A DNA stretch of 64,000 nt, from assembly GCF_011303555.1 (NCBI RefSeq), contig NZ_CP049868.1:930001-994000 (forward strand), read 5' to 3'. Below the pieces are notes generated by a model. That model did not search any database. It saw only the letters and a list, made by a program, of their open reading frames with translations, and was not told where the DNA came from. This DNA comes from Pedobacter sp. HDW13. GTDB lineage: Bacteria; Bacteroidota; Bacteroidia; Sphingobacteriales; Sphingobacteriaceae. Positions 52,667 through 61,889 of this stretch are shown here, piece after piece (positions within the stretch are counted from its first letter, which is position 1; each line of letters starts with the position of its first letter). Position numbers and translations under genes: made by a program.

Positions 52667-53788
52667 ATGCAAAAAGATATACAAGATCAAAATTCAAGGT
52701 CCCACACGGGGGCGAACGGTTACAGCAATACCACAGCAACCCTGGCTTTGGCAAAAGCGAGTTTCCGTTCTATTATGCGAAGCCCTTCGGCTGTGGTTTT
52801 CACGCTCGCCTTTCCCCTGATATTTATCCTGGTTTTCGGGTTTTTAGGCGGCGGCGGTACCCACATCGATGTTGGTATTACTCCGGGATCGGATATAAAC
52901 AATCCGGTAATAGGCATGCTGGAGAAAACTGGCATGATCAGACTGGTTAAAGACAAACCAAAAGCGGAGTTCGATAAGCTGCTTGAAAAAGGAAATGTTG
53001 ATGCCATGATTGATGTGCACCGGAAAGTAAATACAGCAGCCTATTCAGTAAATGTTGTTTACACTTCTGCGTCAAGAGATAAAGGCGGTATTTTAAAATC
53101 AGTACTGAACAATCTGTTTTACGATAAAACGTTAAAACCATCGGTTGCCGAAATACGCGAAAGCACCATTACCGGACGCGAATATAAAACGATAGACTTT
53201 ATTCTGCCAGGCCAATTAGGCTTCTCATTATTAAGCACCGGTGTATTCGGAACAGCCTTTGTATTTTTAAGCCTGCGCCAAACTCTGGTCATTAAACGCT
53301 TTTTTGCTACGCCTGTAAAACGATCGAGCATTGTAATTGGCGAAGGTATTGCACGTATAGGTTTTGCATTGATTGGGGCCTTATTTATCATATTATTAGG
53401 CCATTTTTTCTTTGGCTTTACACTTATTCATGGCGCACTCACGGTCGTCAACATGTTGCTGCTGGCTACTTTAGGGGTAATTGTTTTTATGGGATTTGGC
53501 TTTATTATTTCGGGTATTGCCAAAAATGAAAGCATGATCCCTCCTATTTCAAATATTGTAACCCTTCCGCAATTCTTACTATCGGGAACTTTCTTTTCAA
53601 TCGAGGCCTTCCCGAACTGGTTACAACCTATTAGCAGAGCGTTACCACTCACCTATTTAAACGATGCCATGCGTAAGGTAGCCTTTGAAGGGCTTGGCCT
53701 TTGGGATGTAAAATTTCAGATTATGATTCTCTTAATCTGGGGAATAGGTATTTATGCAGTTGCCGTTAAAGTATTCAAATGGGAATAA
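52667..53788 (+). CDS. ABC-2 type transporter permease
   Basis: A 373-residue inner-membrane protein with six helices: one at about 38-58 after a polar N-terminus, then an extracytoplasmic region of about 140 residues, and five more from about 185. LFGTAFVFLSLRQTLVIKRFFATPVKRSSIVIGE and the LSGTFFSIEAFPNWLQPISRALPLTYLNDAMR block are typical of ABC-2 exporters. The partner ATPase gene is directly upstream. The substrate is unknown; drug or lipid export is the usual role. Confidence 0.93.
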   Translation: MQKDIQDQNSRSHTGANGYSNTTATLALAKASFRSIMRSPSAVVFTLAFPLIFILVFGFLGGGGTHIDVGITPGSDINNPVIGMLEKTGMIRLVKDKPKAEFDKLLEKGNVDAMIDVHRKVNTAAYSVNVVYTSASRDKGGILKSVLNNLFYDKTLKPSVAEIRESTITGREYKTIDFILPGQLGFSLLSTGVFGTAFVFLSLRQTLVIKRFFATPVKRSSIVIGEGIARIGFALIGALFIILLGHFFFGFTLIHGALTVVNMLLLATLGVIVFMGFGFIISGIAKNESMIPPISNIVTLPQFLLSGTFFSIEAFPNWLQPISRALPLTYLNDAMRKVAFEGLGLWDVKFQIMILLIWGIGIYAVAVKVFKWE

Positions 53789-53900
53789 TCAGAAAAAATT
53801 AACCTGGCGCCGGGCAACAGTTAGTTACCCACTATGAAGCGTTAACCTTTTTTAACCTTTTGCAAGAGAATATTAGGTTAATTTTATCGAAATTTTTTGA

Positions 53901-54581
53901 ATGAAAAACTTAATATTCTCTTGTGCTTTTTTACTGATTGGGTACAGTTTACAGGCTCAGTTTAAATTTTTGGCCAATAACAGCTCAAATAACTTCAAAG
54001 CCAAAATTTTTGTAGAAAATTGCACCACAGGACATTGCAATGGAAAAGCTACCATTATTTTGTATGATAAGATTACGGACCAGGAAATGCAGACTTTTAC
54101 TTCAAAAGACCTGGATTTTGGCTTGACTGAAATGCAAAACGCCCAACTGGGCTGGCTCGATCTTGGTAAATACCAAACCCCACTTATATTTGGCGATTTC
54201 AATTTTGACGGTACCGAAGATCTAGCAATCAGAAATGGCAACAACGGTGCTTACGCCAGTCCATCTTACGATATTTACATCTCAATTAACAATAAACTTG
54301 TGTTGAATGCAGCATTAACTAAACTAGCCAGCGAAAACCTTGGTTTGTTTGATGTTGACAAGAAAAACAAACAGCTTGCTATCCATCTGAAAAACGGTTG
54401 CTGCTTTGATAAAACCATCAACTACAAGTTTGATGTTAAGAAAGAACTTTATGAAGATTCTTCAGTTATTGAAGATTCGAGTATTGCAGATAATGTTACT
54501 GTAATTACCCAAAAACTGGTTGACGGCAAGATTAAAAAAACCGTGCAAAAATTTAAGTTTAAAGATTACTATAACCAATAA
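53901..54581 (+). CDS. Secreted XAC2610-like protein
   Basis: A 226-residue exported protein with signal peptide ending LQAQ (about 19). The middle holds IFGDFNFDGTEDLAIRNGNNGAY, an FG-GAP/EF-like Asp-Asn-Asp loop as found in XAC2610-related proteins, some of which inhibit toxic lysozymes. A CC pair (NGCCFD) lies near 166. The C-terminal part is charged and has no recognised domain. It follows the ABC permease by 112 bp but is probably independent. Role unknown; the family link is tentative. Confidence 0.65.
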   Translation: MKNLIFSCAFLLIGYSLQAQFKFLANNSSNNFKAKIFVENCTTGHCNGKATIILYDKITDQEMQTFTSKDLDFGLTEMQNAQLGWLDLGKYQTPLIFGDFNFDGTEDLAIRNGNNGAYASPSYDIYISINNKLVLNAALTKLASENLGLFDVDKKNKQLAIHLKNGCCFDKTINYKFDVKKELYEDSSVIEDSSIADNVTVITQKLVDGKIKKTVQKFKFKDYYNQ

Positions 54582-54608
54582 ACATTTAATTTATGCACGG
54601 CTTAGGCA

Positions 54609-55184
54609 CTAAAGCGCAGCCTTTACCAAGAATGGTAATATTTCTTTTTGAAAACTCACGAAATTCTTGCGCACATCCGAATCGCTAACCGAAGTAAAAG
54701 CGAATGAAAACACAATACTTTTACTTGCCTTAAGCAGAAAAGCCAATCCTTCGCGACGGGCGGGGTTGTTTTTAAAGTTATCTAACTGCAGATAGGCCGC
54801 TAGCAATAATGCTTCCAACTGATCTGACAAATGTTTTAAAAACTCCTGAGAGTTTGCATTTTCGCGCACAAAATCCCAACCGATAAATTCGTTACAGGCG
54901 GTAAAAGATAAACGGCTGGTTTTCATTACCAGTGCCTTTAAATGCTCTTCTTCGCTAGCGTAACTTACTTTGTTATTTAATATTTCGTAAAGGTTCTGGT
55001 CCAGATAATCCATCAGGATACTATCTAAAACCTGCTCTTTACTTTCAAAGTATTTATAAATGGTTGCTTTAGCAATACGTGCTTTTTTAGCAATTTCGTT
55101 TACACTGGTTTTATGATAACCGTATTTTCTGAAGAGTTCTTTGGCCGCCTTTTTTACTGTTTCTTTTATTTTTTCAGCTTCCAT
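54609..55184 (-). CDS. TetR/AcrR family transcriptional regulator
   Basis: A 191-residue regulator. The N-terminal helix-turn-helix is clear (ETVKKAAKELFRKYGYHKTSVNEIAKKARIAKATIYKYFESKEQVLDSI). The C-terminal ligand domain is variable. It sits 1 bp after the Rieske-like lipoprotein gene in a pheS-led transcript, so it may control a small membrane or stress regulon; no neighbour clearly identifies the target. Confidence 0.93.
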   Translation of the reverse strand: MEAEKIKETVKKAAKELFRKYGYHKTSVNEIAKKARIAKATIYKYFESKEQVLDSILMDYLDQNLYEILNNKVSYASEEEHLKALVMKTSRLSFTACNEFIGWDFVRENANSQEFLKHLSDQLEALLLAAYLQLDNFKNNPARREGLAFLLKASKSIVFSFAFTSVSDSDVRKNFVSFQKEILPFLVKAAL

Positions 55185-55185
55185 T

Positions 55186-55593
55186 CTAATTGCTTACGTG
55201 TATTAATGTATTGCCCTGTACTGAAACATTGTAGCTTTTTAAGCTTCTTTCGGCAGGGGCTTTTTGTGGGCTGCCATCATACAATGAAAATTTTGCTCCC
55301 GAACAGGCGTCAGTTGCAGTTACCCCACTATCATCAGGTGCTACCTTGCATATTTTCTCCGGATTCACCGTACTGCAACGATCAAAAGCGACATAGGTAT
55401 TAAATGGTGTTTTAACCACAAGTAATCCGCCAACGCCATGGCCTGGTACAACCAAAACGTTATTAACAGCTTTAATGCTAAATTCAGTTAATGTTACATT
55501 GTAGTTTACCGGAACATCAGGAATGTAGCCTTCATCTTTACCACAACCCGCAGTAAAGATCAAGACAAACAATATGCTGTAGAGATACCTCAT
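55186..55593 (-). CDS. Rieske-fold lipoprotein lacking [2Fe-2S] histidines
   Basis: A 135-residue lipoprotein (lipobox TAGC, Cys17). From about residue 65 the sequence follows a Rieske-domain pattern: YVAFDRCSTVNPEKICKVA, then DACSGAKFSLYDGSPQKAPAERSLKSYNVSVQGNTL, comparable to C-x-H...CxCHGSxFxxxG...PAxxxLxxYxV. But both ligand His and one of the Cys positions are replaced (Cys73, Cys82 and Cys97 remain, no His nearby). It is unlikely to bind a normal Rieske cluster; it may have a disulfide-stabilised fold or another metal. It lies 3 bp downstream of pheS and 1 bp before the TetR gene. Confidence 0.7.
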   Translation of the reverse strand: MRYLYSILFVLIFTAGCGKDEGYIPDVPVNYNVTLTEFSIKAVNNVLVVPGHGVGGLLVVKTPFNTYVAFDRCSTVNPEKICKVAPDDSGVTATDACSGAKFSLYDGSPQKAPAERSLKSYNVSVQGNTLIHVSN

Positions 55594-55596
55594 GTT

Positions 55597-56637
55597 TTAG
55601 ATTAAAGCCGATTTAAACTGCTTTAAAAAGCGTGCATCGTTTTCTGAGAACAGGCGTAGATCTTTAATTACGTATTTCAGGTTGGCTATACGTTCTATAC
55701 CCATTCCAAATGCAAATCCGCTATATTTTTTCGAATCGATGTCACAGTTTTCCAATACATTTGGATCTACCATACCACAACCCAAAATTTCTACCCAGCC
55801 ACTATGTTTACAAAGCTGGCAACCCGAACCTTTACAAATGGTACAAGAAATATCCATCTCTGCAGAAGGTTCAGTAAAAGGAAAATACGACGGGCGGAAA
55901 CGAACTTTAGTACCTTCGCCATACAACTCCTGCACAAAGTAAAACAAGGTTTGTTTTAAATCTGCAAATGAAACATTTTCATCTACATATAAACCTTCTA
56001 TCTGGTGAAAAAAGCAGTGTGCCCTTGCCGAGATAGCTTCGTTACGATATACACGACCTGGCATAATGGCCCTGAATGGCGGCTGTCCCTGCTCCATCAT
56101 CCGCACCTGTACAGAAGAGGTGTGCGTACGCAAGGCAATATCGCCTTTTTCGCCACCTTTTTTAATGAAGAAGGTATCCTGCATATCTCTTGCCGGGTGC
56201 TCTTCAGGGAAGTTAAGTGCCGAGAAGTTATGCCAGTCGTCTTCAATCTCCGGCCCTTCGGCTACAGTAAAGCCCAGTTTGGCAAAAATCTCAACAATCT
56301 CTCTACGCACAAGTGCCAGCGGGTGACGGGAACCAATCTCGAAACCTTCGCCGGGCAATGTCATATCGGGTTGTGTATAATCTGTTTGCTGATCAGAACT
56401 TTCTGTCGATTCTTTTAACACCTGGTATTTCGATTCGGCCAGTTGCTTAAATTCGTTCAGCACCTTACCTAGAGATCTTTTTTCTTCGACAGAAACTGTT
56501 TTAAATTCTTCGAAAATCTCTTTAATGATACCCTTGCTTCCTAAATATTTAATACGGAACTGCTCTAATTCATCTGCTTTTTCGGTTACAAAAGCATTGA
56601 TTTTTTCGGTATATTGTGTTATTTTATCCTGTAACAT
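55597..56637 (-). CDS. pheS: Phenylalanine-tRNA ligase alpha subunit
   Basis: Charges tRNA-Phe together with PheT. The 346-residue protein has the helical tRNA-binding arm (1-90), motif 1 GSRHPLALVRREIVEIFAKLGF, motif 2 region FRAIMPGRVYRNEAISARAHCFFHQIEGLYVDE, and motif 3 FAFGMGIERIANLKY. A Cys cluster CTICKGSGCQLCKHSGW near 275 looks like a zinc-type knuckle insertion typical of some bacterial PheS. pheT is not next to it. It heads the transcript with the Rieske-like and TetR genes. Confidence 0.96.
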   Translation of the reverse strand: MLQDKITQYTEKINAFVTEKADELEQFRIKYLGSKGIIKEIFEEFKTVSVEEKRSLGKVLNEFKQLAESKYQVLKESTESSDQQTDYTQPDMTLPGEGFEIGSRHPLALVRREIVEIFAKLGFTVAEGPEIEDDWHNFSALNFPEEHPARDMQDTFFIKKGGEKGDIALRTHTSSVQVRMMEQGQPPFRAIMPGRVYRNEAISARAHCFFHQIEGLYVDENVSFADLKQTLFYFVQELYGEGTKVRFRPSYFPFTEPSAEMDISCTICKGSGCQLCKHSGWVEILGCGMVDPNVLENCDIDSKKYSGFAFGMGIERIANLKYVIKDLRLFSENDARFLKQFKSALI

Positions 56638-56642
56638 GGCTT

Positions 56643-56650
56643 CAAATATA
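56643..56650 (-). promoter_or_regulatory. -7 promoter element of pheS
   Basis: Minus-strand TATATTTG matches TAnnTTTG and ends only 5 nt (AAGCC) before the pheS ATG. Confidence 0.55.
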
Positions 56651-56737
56651 CAGCAAATTATCTAATATTTTTAAGGTTACCGAGTTCAAATAATCAGTTT
56701 ACAATAGCATTATAAAAGAAAATGAACCCGAAACAAA

Positions 56738-56760
56738 AAAAGCCGCAAGAAGCGGCTTTT
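56738..56760 (-). terminator. Terminator of kbl
   Basis: AAAAGCCGC and GCGGCTTTT arms around a 5-nt loop, with T-runs continuing on the minus strand. It lies 23 bp past the kbl stop and upstream of the pheS promoter. Confidence 0.9.
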
Positions 56761-56783
56761 GAATGATATAAAATTTAGGGCTA

Positions 56784-57971
56784 TTAAATTACACCTAATT
56801 CTTTTCCTACTTTGGTAAAGGCCGCAATGGCTTTATCCAGGTGATGTTGCTCATGCCCTGCCGATAACTGCACCCTGATTCTTGCTTTACCCTGAGGTAC
56901 AACAGGATAGAAGAATCCAATTACATAAATACCTTCGTTAAGCATCTTAGCCGCAAACTCCTGTGCAATTTTTGCATCATAAAGCATTACCGGAACAATT
57001 GGGTGGAAACCAGGCTTGATATCAAAACCTTCAGCCGTCATTTTTTCGCGAAAATATTTAGTGTTTGATTCCAGCTTATCTCTTAAGGCAGTGGTTTCGC
57101 TCAACATATCAAGCACAGCAATAGATGCACCTGCAATAGCCGGAGCTAAAGTGTTAGAGAATAAATACGGACGTGAACGCTGACGCAGCATATCGATAAT
57201 TTCTTTCTTACCTGAAGTAAAACCACCTGAAGCGCCACCTAATGCTTTACCTAATGTACCTGTAATGATATCAATACGGTCAATTACATCGAAATGTTCA
57301 TGTGTTCCGCGACCATTTTTACCAATAAAGCCTGTACAGTGCGATTCATCAATCATAATTAATGCTTCGTATTTATCAGCCAGATCAGCAATTTTATCCA
57401 ATGGCGCAACAGAACCATCCATAGAGAAAGCACCATCGGTAACAATAATGCGGTGTCTGCAATCTTTAGCTGCAATTAATTGTTTCTCCAGATCTTCCAT
57501 ATCTGCATTTTTATAACGGAAGCGTTGCGCTTTACACAAACGAACCCCATCAATAATTGAAGCATGGTTCAACTCATCCGAAATAATGGCATCTTCTGCA
57601 TTGAACAAAGGCTCAAAAACCCCTCCATTGGCATCAAAGGCAGCAGCGTATAAAATGGTATCTTCAGTACCTAAGAATTTAGAAATTTTGGCTTCCAATT
57701 CTTTGTGCACATCCTGTGTTCCGCAGATGAAACGAACAGATGACATTCCATAGCCATGATCATCGATCGCTTTTTTAGCCGCTTCTATCACCTTTGGGTG
57801 TGATGAGAGCCCTAAATAGTTATTTGCACAAAAGTTTACTACCTCGGCTCCGCCACTTACCTGAATGTCGGCACCCTGAGGGGTAATTATGATCCGTTCG
57901 CGTTTAAATAATCCAGCGTTCTCAATTTCTTCTAGTTCTTTTTGAAGAACCGGTTGTAATGTTTTATACAT
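56784..57971 (-). CDS. kbl: Glycine C-acetyltransferase (2-amino-3-ketobutyrate CoA ligase)
   Basis: A 395-residue PLP enzyme of the alpha-oxoamine synthase family that forms 2-amino-3-ketobutyrate from glycine and acetyl-CoA (threonine breakdown, in reverse). [31 protein letters not shown], the Asp in [18 protein letters not shown] and the Schiff-base lysine in [14 protein letters not shown] are present. The N-terminus ([15 protein letters not shown]) is closer to Kbl than to BioF. A TAACTTTG promoter is 28 nt upstream. tdh is not adjacent. Confidence 0.92.
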   Translation of the reverse strand: MYKTLQPVLQKELEEIENAGLFKRERIIITPQGADIQVSGGAEVVNFCANNYLGLSSHPKVIEAAKKAIDDHGYGMSSVRFICGTQDVHKELEAKISKFLGTEDTILYAAAFDANGGVFEPLFNAEDAIISDELNHASIIDGVRLCKAQRFRYKNADMEDLEKQLIAAKDCRHRIIVTDGAFSMDGSVAPLDKIADLADKYEALIMIDESHCTGFIGKNGRGTHEHFDVIDRIDIITGTLGKALGGASGGFTSGKKEIIDMLRQRSRPYLFSNTLAPAIAGASIAVLDMLSETTALRDKLESNTKYFREKMTAEGFDIKPGFHPIVPVMLYDAKIAQEFAAKMLNEGIYVIGFFYPVVPQGKARIRVQLSAGHEQHHLDKAIAAFTKVGKELGVI

Positions 57972-57999
57972 GGCCTTTAATATGGTTGATTGTTGGCTC

Positions 58000-58007
58000 C
58001 AAAGTTA
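58000..58007 (-). promoter_or_regulatory. -7 promoter element of kbl
   Basis: Minus-strand TAACTTTG matches TAnnTTTG, 28 nt before the kbl ATG. Confidence 0.45.
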
Positions 58008-58220
58008 TAAAAAAAAGCCTTACAGAACCAAAAAGGCAATTTTAATGGCTTTATTAAAGAGACAAACGTTTGATGTGGATTGAAACTAACACCGGGTGAT
58101 ATATTGTTTTATAAAAATTAGCGTTGTTATTATTTTTTTGCCAACTTAACAAACTTTAACACATGCCTGTATGTATAGTCTTAAAAGTTATTCGATATTT
58201 ATAATTTACTAATCTAACTT

Positions 58221-60668
58221 ATGATAAGAATTTGCGCGCTCCTGTTACTTTGTAGTCTTACCCATATTGCATTTGCTCAACAATTTACAGTAACCGGCAC
58301 AGTTAAAGATAGCAACGGTCAGCCTGTTCCTTTTGCTTCGGTATATTTAAAAAACACTACTACCGGCACATCAGCCAATGTAGATGGCAAGTATTCGGTA
58401 AAATTAAAAAGCGGCCAGCAAACTTTGAGTTTTAGGGCTGTAGGCTACAAACAACAAGATCATATTATTAACCTTACCGATGATATTGCCCTAAATGTAA
58501 CACTAAGTGCAGAAAGTTATACTTTAGAAAATGTAAATATCAGGGCAAATGCCGAAGATCCGGCTTATGCTATTATGAGGAAAGCAATTAAAGAACGAAA
58601 AACACATTTAAATGAAGTTAAAAGCTTTAGTTGTGATGTTTACATTAAAGGCGTTCAACGCTTAAAAGGCGCCCCTAAAAAGTTTTTCGGCCAGGATATA
58701 CAGAAGGTTTTGGAGCTCGATACCAACCGCAAAGGGATTATCTATCTTTCAGAATCGCAGAGCAAATTCAATTTCAGCCGGCCGAACGATATTCACGAAG
58801 AAATGATTTCATCAAAAGTAGCCGGACGCAATAATGCTTTCAGTTTCAATAAGGCTTCTGATCTGATTATTAATTTTTACGACAATTACCTGCTGGAAAA
58901 CAAATTAAGCGCTAGGGGCTTTATATCTCCAATTGCCGATAATGCCTTGTTCTATTACAAATACAAGTTACTTGGCGAAAGCACGGAAAATGGAGAGCTG
59001 ATTCACAAGATACAAGTAATTCCACGCCGTGAAAACGACCCAGTATTCAGGGGCATAATTTACATTATAGATAATAGCTGGAGGATTTACAACACCGATC
59101 TTTTTCTGACCAAAAACGCAGGCATCAACTTTATCGATACACTAAACATCAGTCAACAGTTTACTAAAGTGAAAGAAGTATATATGCCAACCTCAATCAA
59201 CTTTCAGTTTGCAGGTAATGTACTGGGGTTTAAAATTGCTGGTTATTATGTTGGTGTGTACAGCAATTACAATATCGATCCTAAATTTTCTAAAAACTTC
59301 TTCAGCGGCGAAATATTGAAGGTGACAGAAATGGTTAACAAAAAAGATTCAGCTTATTGGGTCAACAACAGGCCTATTCCCTTAACTGAAGACGAAAAGA
59401 TAAATTATGTTAAAAAAGATAGTATAGCTAAGCTAAAGGAGTCGAAAAAATACCTCGATTCGTTAGAAAAAGACAATAATAAATTTGGCATTGTAAAACT
59501 GTTACTCCGGGGACATAGCATTAACGATCGTTACGATAAAGAATACTGGTATTTTGATCCAGTGCTTAGGGCATTTTTTTACAATACCGTAGAGGGTTTT
59601 ACGATTAAATATGGTGTTACCTACCGTAAAACTTTCGAAAATAGAAGATCGTACTCCATCCGTCCGGAGTTGAGATATGGTTTTGCCAATAAGAAACTAA
59701 CTGGAAGTTTAACCGGAAATTACTATTACAACCCGCTAAAAAGAGCCAGTGTTGGTGCATCATTTGGTAACGGTATTTTTGACCTGAACAACCTGGGCTC
59801 CATGACGGCCCTGGGTAATAGCATAAACTCGTTATTTTACGAAAAGAATTTCCCTAAATTTTATGAAAAAAGCTTTGCTAACATTAACACAACCAGAGAA
59901 CTGGCTACAGGCTTACAAGGTAGTTTAGGCATCGATTATAGCCATAACAAAAACCTGACTAACAGTAGTAATTTTAAGTTTATTGATGCAAAGGATAGAG
60001 AATTTACCTCTAACAATCCGTTTAGCCCGACGGAAGAATTACCGCTTTTCCCTACCTATAATTCGTTTAGTGCTACTGCCAGTTTAACCTATACCATCGG
60101 GCAAAAATACATTAGCCGACCGGATGGCAAATTCTACACTGAATCGAAGTATCCCAGAATTACCGTTTTATATAAAAAAGGCTTTAACAATGTACTAAAC
60201 AGCGATATAGATTACGACTTTGTAAAAGCAGAAGTTTATCAGGAGAGAATTGGTTTGGGTTTACTGGGATATACTTCATTTTTGGCGGGCGTTGGTAAGT
60301 TTATCAACAACAGTAAAATGTACTATCCCGATTTCAAACATTTTTCGGGAAACATCTCTACCATTTTTCCACCAAATTTCAGAAAGTTCCAATACCTGGA
60401 TTTTTATCAGTTCAGTACCAACCAGCAATATTTTGAAGCGCATGTGGAGCATAATTTTGCGGGCTTTTTCATGAACAAAATCCCGTTGTTGCGTAAAGCA
60501 AAATTAGAGGAATTTATAGGTGGTGGCTATTTATCGTCGCCAGAAAAACGAAATTATAAAGAATTTTACTTCGGTATACAGCGCTTGGTTTTAAGGGCCA
60601 GTTATGGCTTTGCTTACGATGGGGGGCGCAAACTGACGCAAGGATTTAGGATTTCTTACGGACTTTAA
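58221..60668 (+). CDS. DUF5686 and carboxypeptidase-like domain outer-membrane protein
   Basis: An 815-residue exported protein. Signal peptide ends AFAQ (about 20). A carboxypeptidase-regulatory-like domain covers about 21-105 (FTVTGTVKDSNGQPVPFASVYL). The rest is the DUF5686 region (AYAIMRKAIKERKTHLNEVKSFSCDVYIKG..., PRRENDPVFRGIIYIIDNSWRIYNTDLFL) with C-terminal barrel strands (LRASYGFAYDGG, GFRISYGL). Members are common in Bacteroidota outer membranes without a TonB plug, and their function is not known. It is monocistronic, divergent from kbl. Confidence 0.9.
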   Translation: MIRICALLLLCSLTHIAFAQQFTVTGTVKDSNGQPVPFASVYLKNTTTGTSANVDGKYSVKLKSGQQTLSFRAVGYKQQDHIINLTDDIALNVTLSAESYTLENVNIRANAEDPAYAIMRKAIKERKTHLNEVKSFSCDVYIKGVQRLKGAPKKFFGQDIQKVLELDTNRKGIIYLSESQSKFNFSRPNDIHEEMISSKVAGRNNAFSFNKASDLIINFYDNYLLENKLSARGFISPIADNALFYYKYKLLGESTENGELIHKIQVIPRRENDPVFRGIIYIIDNSWRIYNTDLFLTKNAGINFIDTLNISQQFTKVKEVYMPTSINFQFAGNVLGFKIAGYYVGVYSNYNIDPKFSKNFFSGEILKVTEMVNKKDSAYWVNNRPIPLTEDEKINYVKKDSIAKLKESKKYLDSLEKDNNKFGIVKLLLRGHSINDRYDKEYWYFDPVLRAFFYNTVEGFTIKYGVTYRKTFENRRSYSIRPELRYGFANKKLTGSLTGNYYYNPLKRASVGASFGNGIFDLNNLGSMTALGNSINSLFYEKNFPKFYEKSFANINTTRELATGLQGSLGIDYSHNKNLTNSSNFKFIDAKDREFTSNNPFSPTEELPLFPTYNSFSATASLTYTIGQKYISRPDGKFYTESKYPRITVLYKKGFNNVLNSDIDYDFVKAEVYQERIGLGLLGYTSFLAGVGKFINNSKMYYPDFKHFSGNISTIFPPNFRKFQYLDFYQFSTNQQYFEAHVEHNFAGFFMNKIPLLRKAKLEEFIGGGYLSSPEKRNYKEFYFGIQRLVLRASYGFAYDGGRKLTQGFRISYGL

Positions 60669-60752
60669 CATGAAAAATGTAAGATGGATGATGGAGTTTA
60701 CCCGCTATCTTACATTTTCCTTTTTCCATTTTTACATCTTACATAATTCTCT

Positions 60753-60760
60753 TATCTTTG
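60753..60760 (+). promoter_or_regulatory. -7 promoter element of trhO with leader hairpin
   Basis: TATCTTTG matches TAnnTTTG. The 40-nt leader contains CCGTT-tgc-AACGG (60775-60787) and AACGC/GCGTT outer arms, a possible small structure that could influence translation. Confidence 0.45.
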
Positions 60761-60800
60761 CACCGCTTTAAACGCCGTTTGCAACGGTATCAACAGCGTT

Positions 60801-61742
60801 ATGAAAAAATATCAGACACTACTTTACTATTGCTATAGCTACATAGCAGAGGCAGAGCAATTTGCTGCCGATCACCTAAAATTTTGTAAATCACTAGGCC
60901 TGGTTGGCCGTATCATCGTTGCCGACGAAGGTTTAAATGGTACTGTTTCAGGTACTCCAGAAGCCTGTGAAGCTTACATGAAAGCCATTCACGCGGATGA
61001 AAGATTTGCCAAAACAGAATTTAAAGTAGACAATGTAGAAGAACTTTCGTTCTTAAAAATGCACTGCCGCTACAAATCGGAAATTGTACATTCTGGTTTA
61101 AGAGATACTTCGATTATCAATCCAAATGAAAAAACAGGTAAACACTTGGAACCGGTTGATTTCATGAAAATGAAGGATGACGAAGATGTAGTAATTTTGG
61201 ATGTACGTTCTAATTATGAACATAACCTGGGCAAATTTAAAAATGCCGTAACCCTCGATATTGAGAACTTCCGCGATTTCCCTGAACAAATTAACCAGCT
61301 CGCCCAATATAAAGACAAGAAGATTTTAACCTATTGCACCGGTGGCATTAAATGCGAAAAAGCATCTGCCCTATTATTGCATCATGGTTTTAACGATGTG
61401 TACCAATTGCATGGTGGCATTATCAAATACGGCAAAGAAGCTGGTGGAAAAGATTTTGAAGGCAAGTGTTACGTTTTCGATAACAGGATTGCGGTTGATG
61501 TAAACCAGGTTAACCCAACGGTGGTTTCTGTTTGCTATAATTGTGGTGTTACTACCCCTAAAATGATCAACTGTGCTAATCCGGAGTGCAATGAACACGT
61601 AACCCAATGCGATGCATGTGGCGAACAGCTTCAAGGCTGCTGCTCGGAAGCCTGCACCACGAATCCACGTAAGCGCCCTTATGATGGAACTGGTTATTAT
61701 GTAAAAGTACCGCAGCCGGTTGGAAAACTTAGTTTAGCTTAA
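60801..61742 (+). CDS. trhO: tRNA uridine hydroxylase / rhodanese-family protein TrhO
   Basis: A 313-residue protein of the YceA/TrhO family that introduces 5-hydroxyuridine in tRNA. The N-terminal part (VGRIIVADEGLNGTVSGT, FLKMHCRYKSEIV) precedes a rhodanese domain with active-site Cys179 (TYCTGGIKCEKASALLL). A C-terminal Cys-rich tail (CYNCG, CANPEC, CDACGE, CCSEAC) has about nine Cys in pairs, likely one or two zinc sites. Length and layout are normal for the family. It ends at a clear terminator. Confidence 0.94.
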   Translation: MKKYQTLLYYCYSYIAEAEQFAADHLKFCKSLGLVGRIIVADEGLNGTVSGTPEACEAYMKAIHADERFAKTEFKVDNVEELSFLKMHCRYKSEIVHSGLRDTSIINPNEKTGKHLEPVDFMKMKDDEDVVILDVRSNYEHNLGKFKNAVTLDIENFRDFPEQINQLAQYKDKKILTYCTGGIKCEKASALLLHHGFNDVYQLHGGIIKYGKEAGGKDFEGKCYVFDNRIAVDVNQVNPTVVSVCYNCGVTTPKMINCANPECNEHVTQCDACGEQLQGCCSEACTTNPRKRPYDGTGYYVKVPQPVGKLSLA

Positions 61743-61765
61743 ACTTACTCCTAACTTATTTATAT

Positions 61766-61808
61766 AAAGCAGATGCAATATGAAACTTCATACTGTGTCT
61801 GCTTTTTT
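61766..61808 (+). terminator. Terminator of trhO
   Basis: Two-part stem: AAGCAGA with TCTGCTT outside and TATGAA with TTCATA inside, followed by TTTTTTG. It lies about 24 bp past the trhO stop. Confidence 0.85.
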
Positions 61809-61889
61809 GTTTCGGTTGATCAACAAGTTAGTCAATTATCATTTTTTTATTTAATTTGTGTTTTAATCAGCATCCTAATTTAGCATTAC

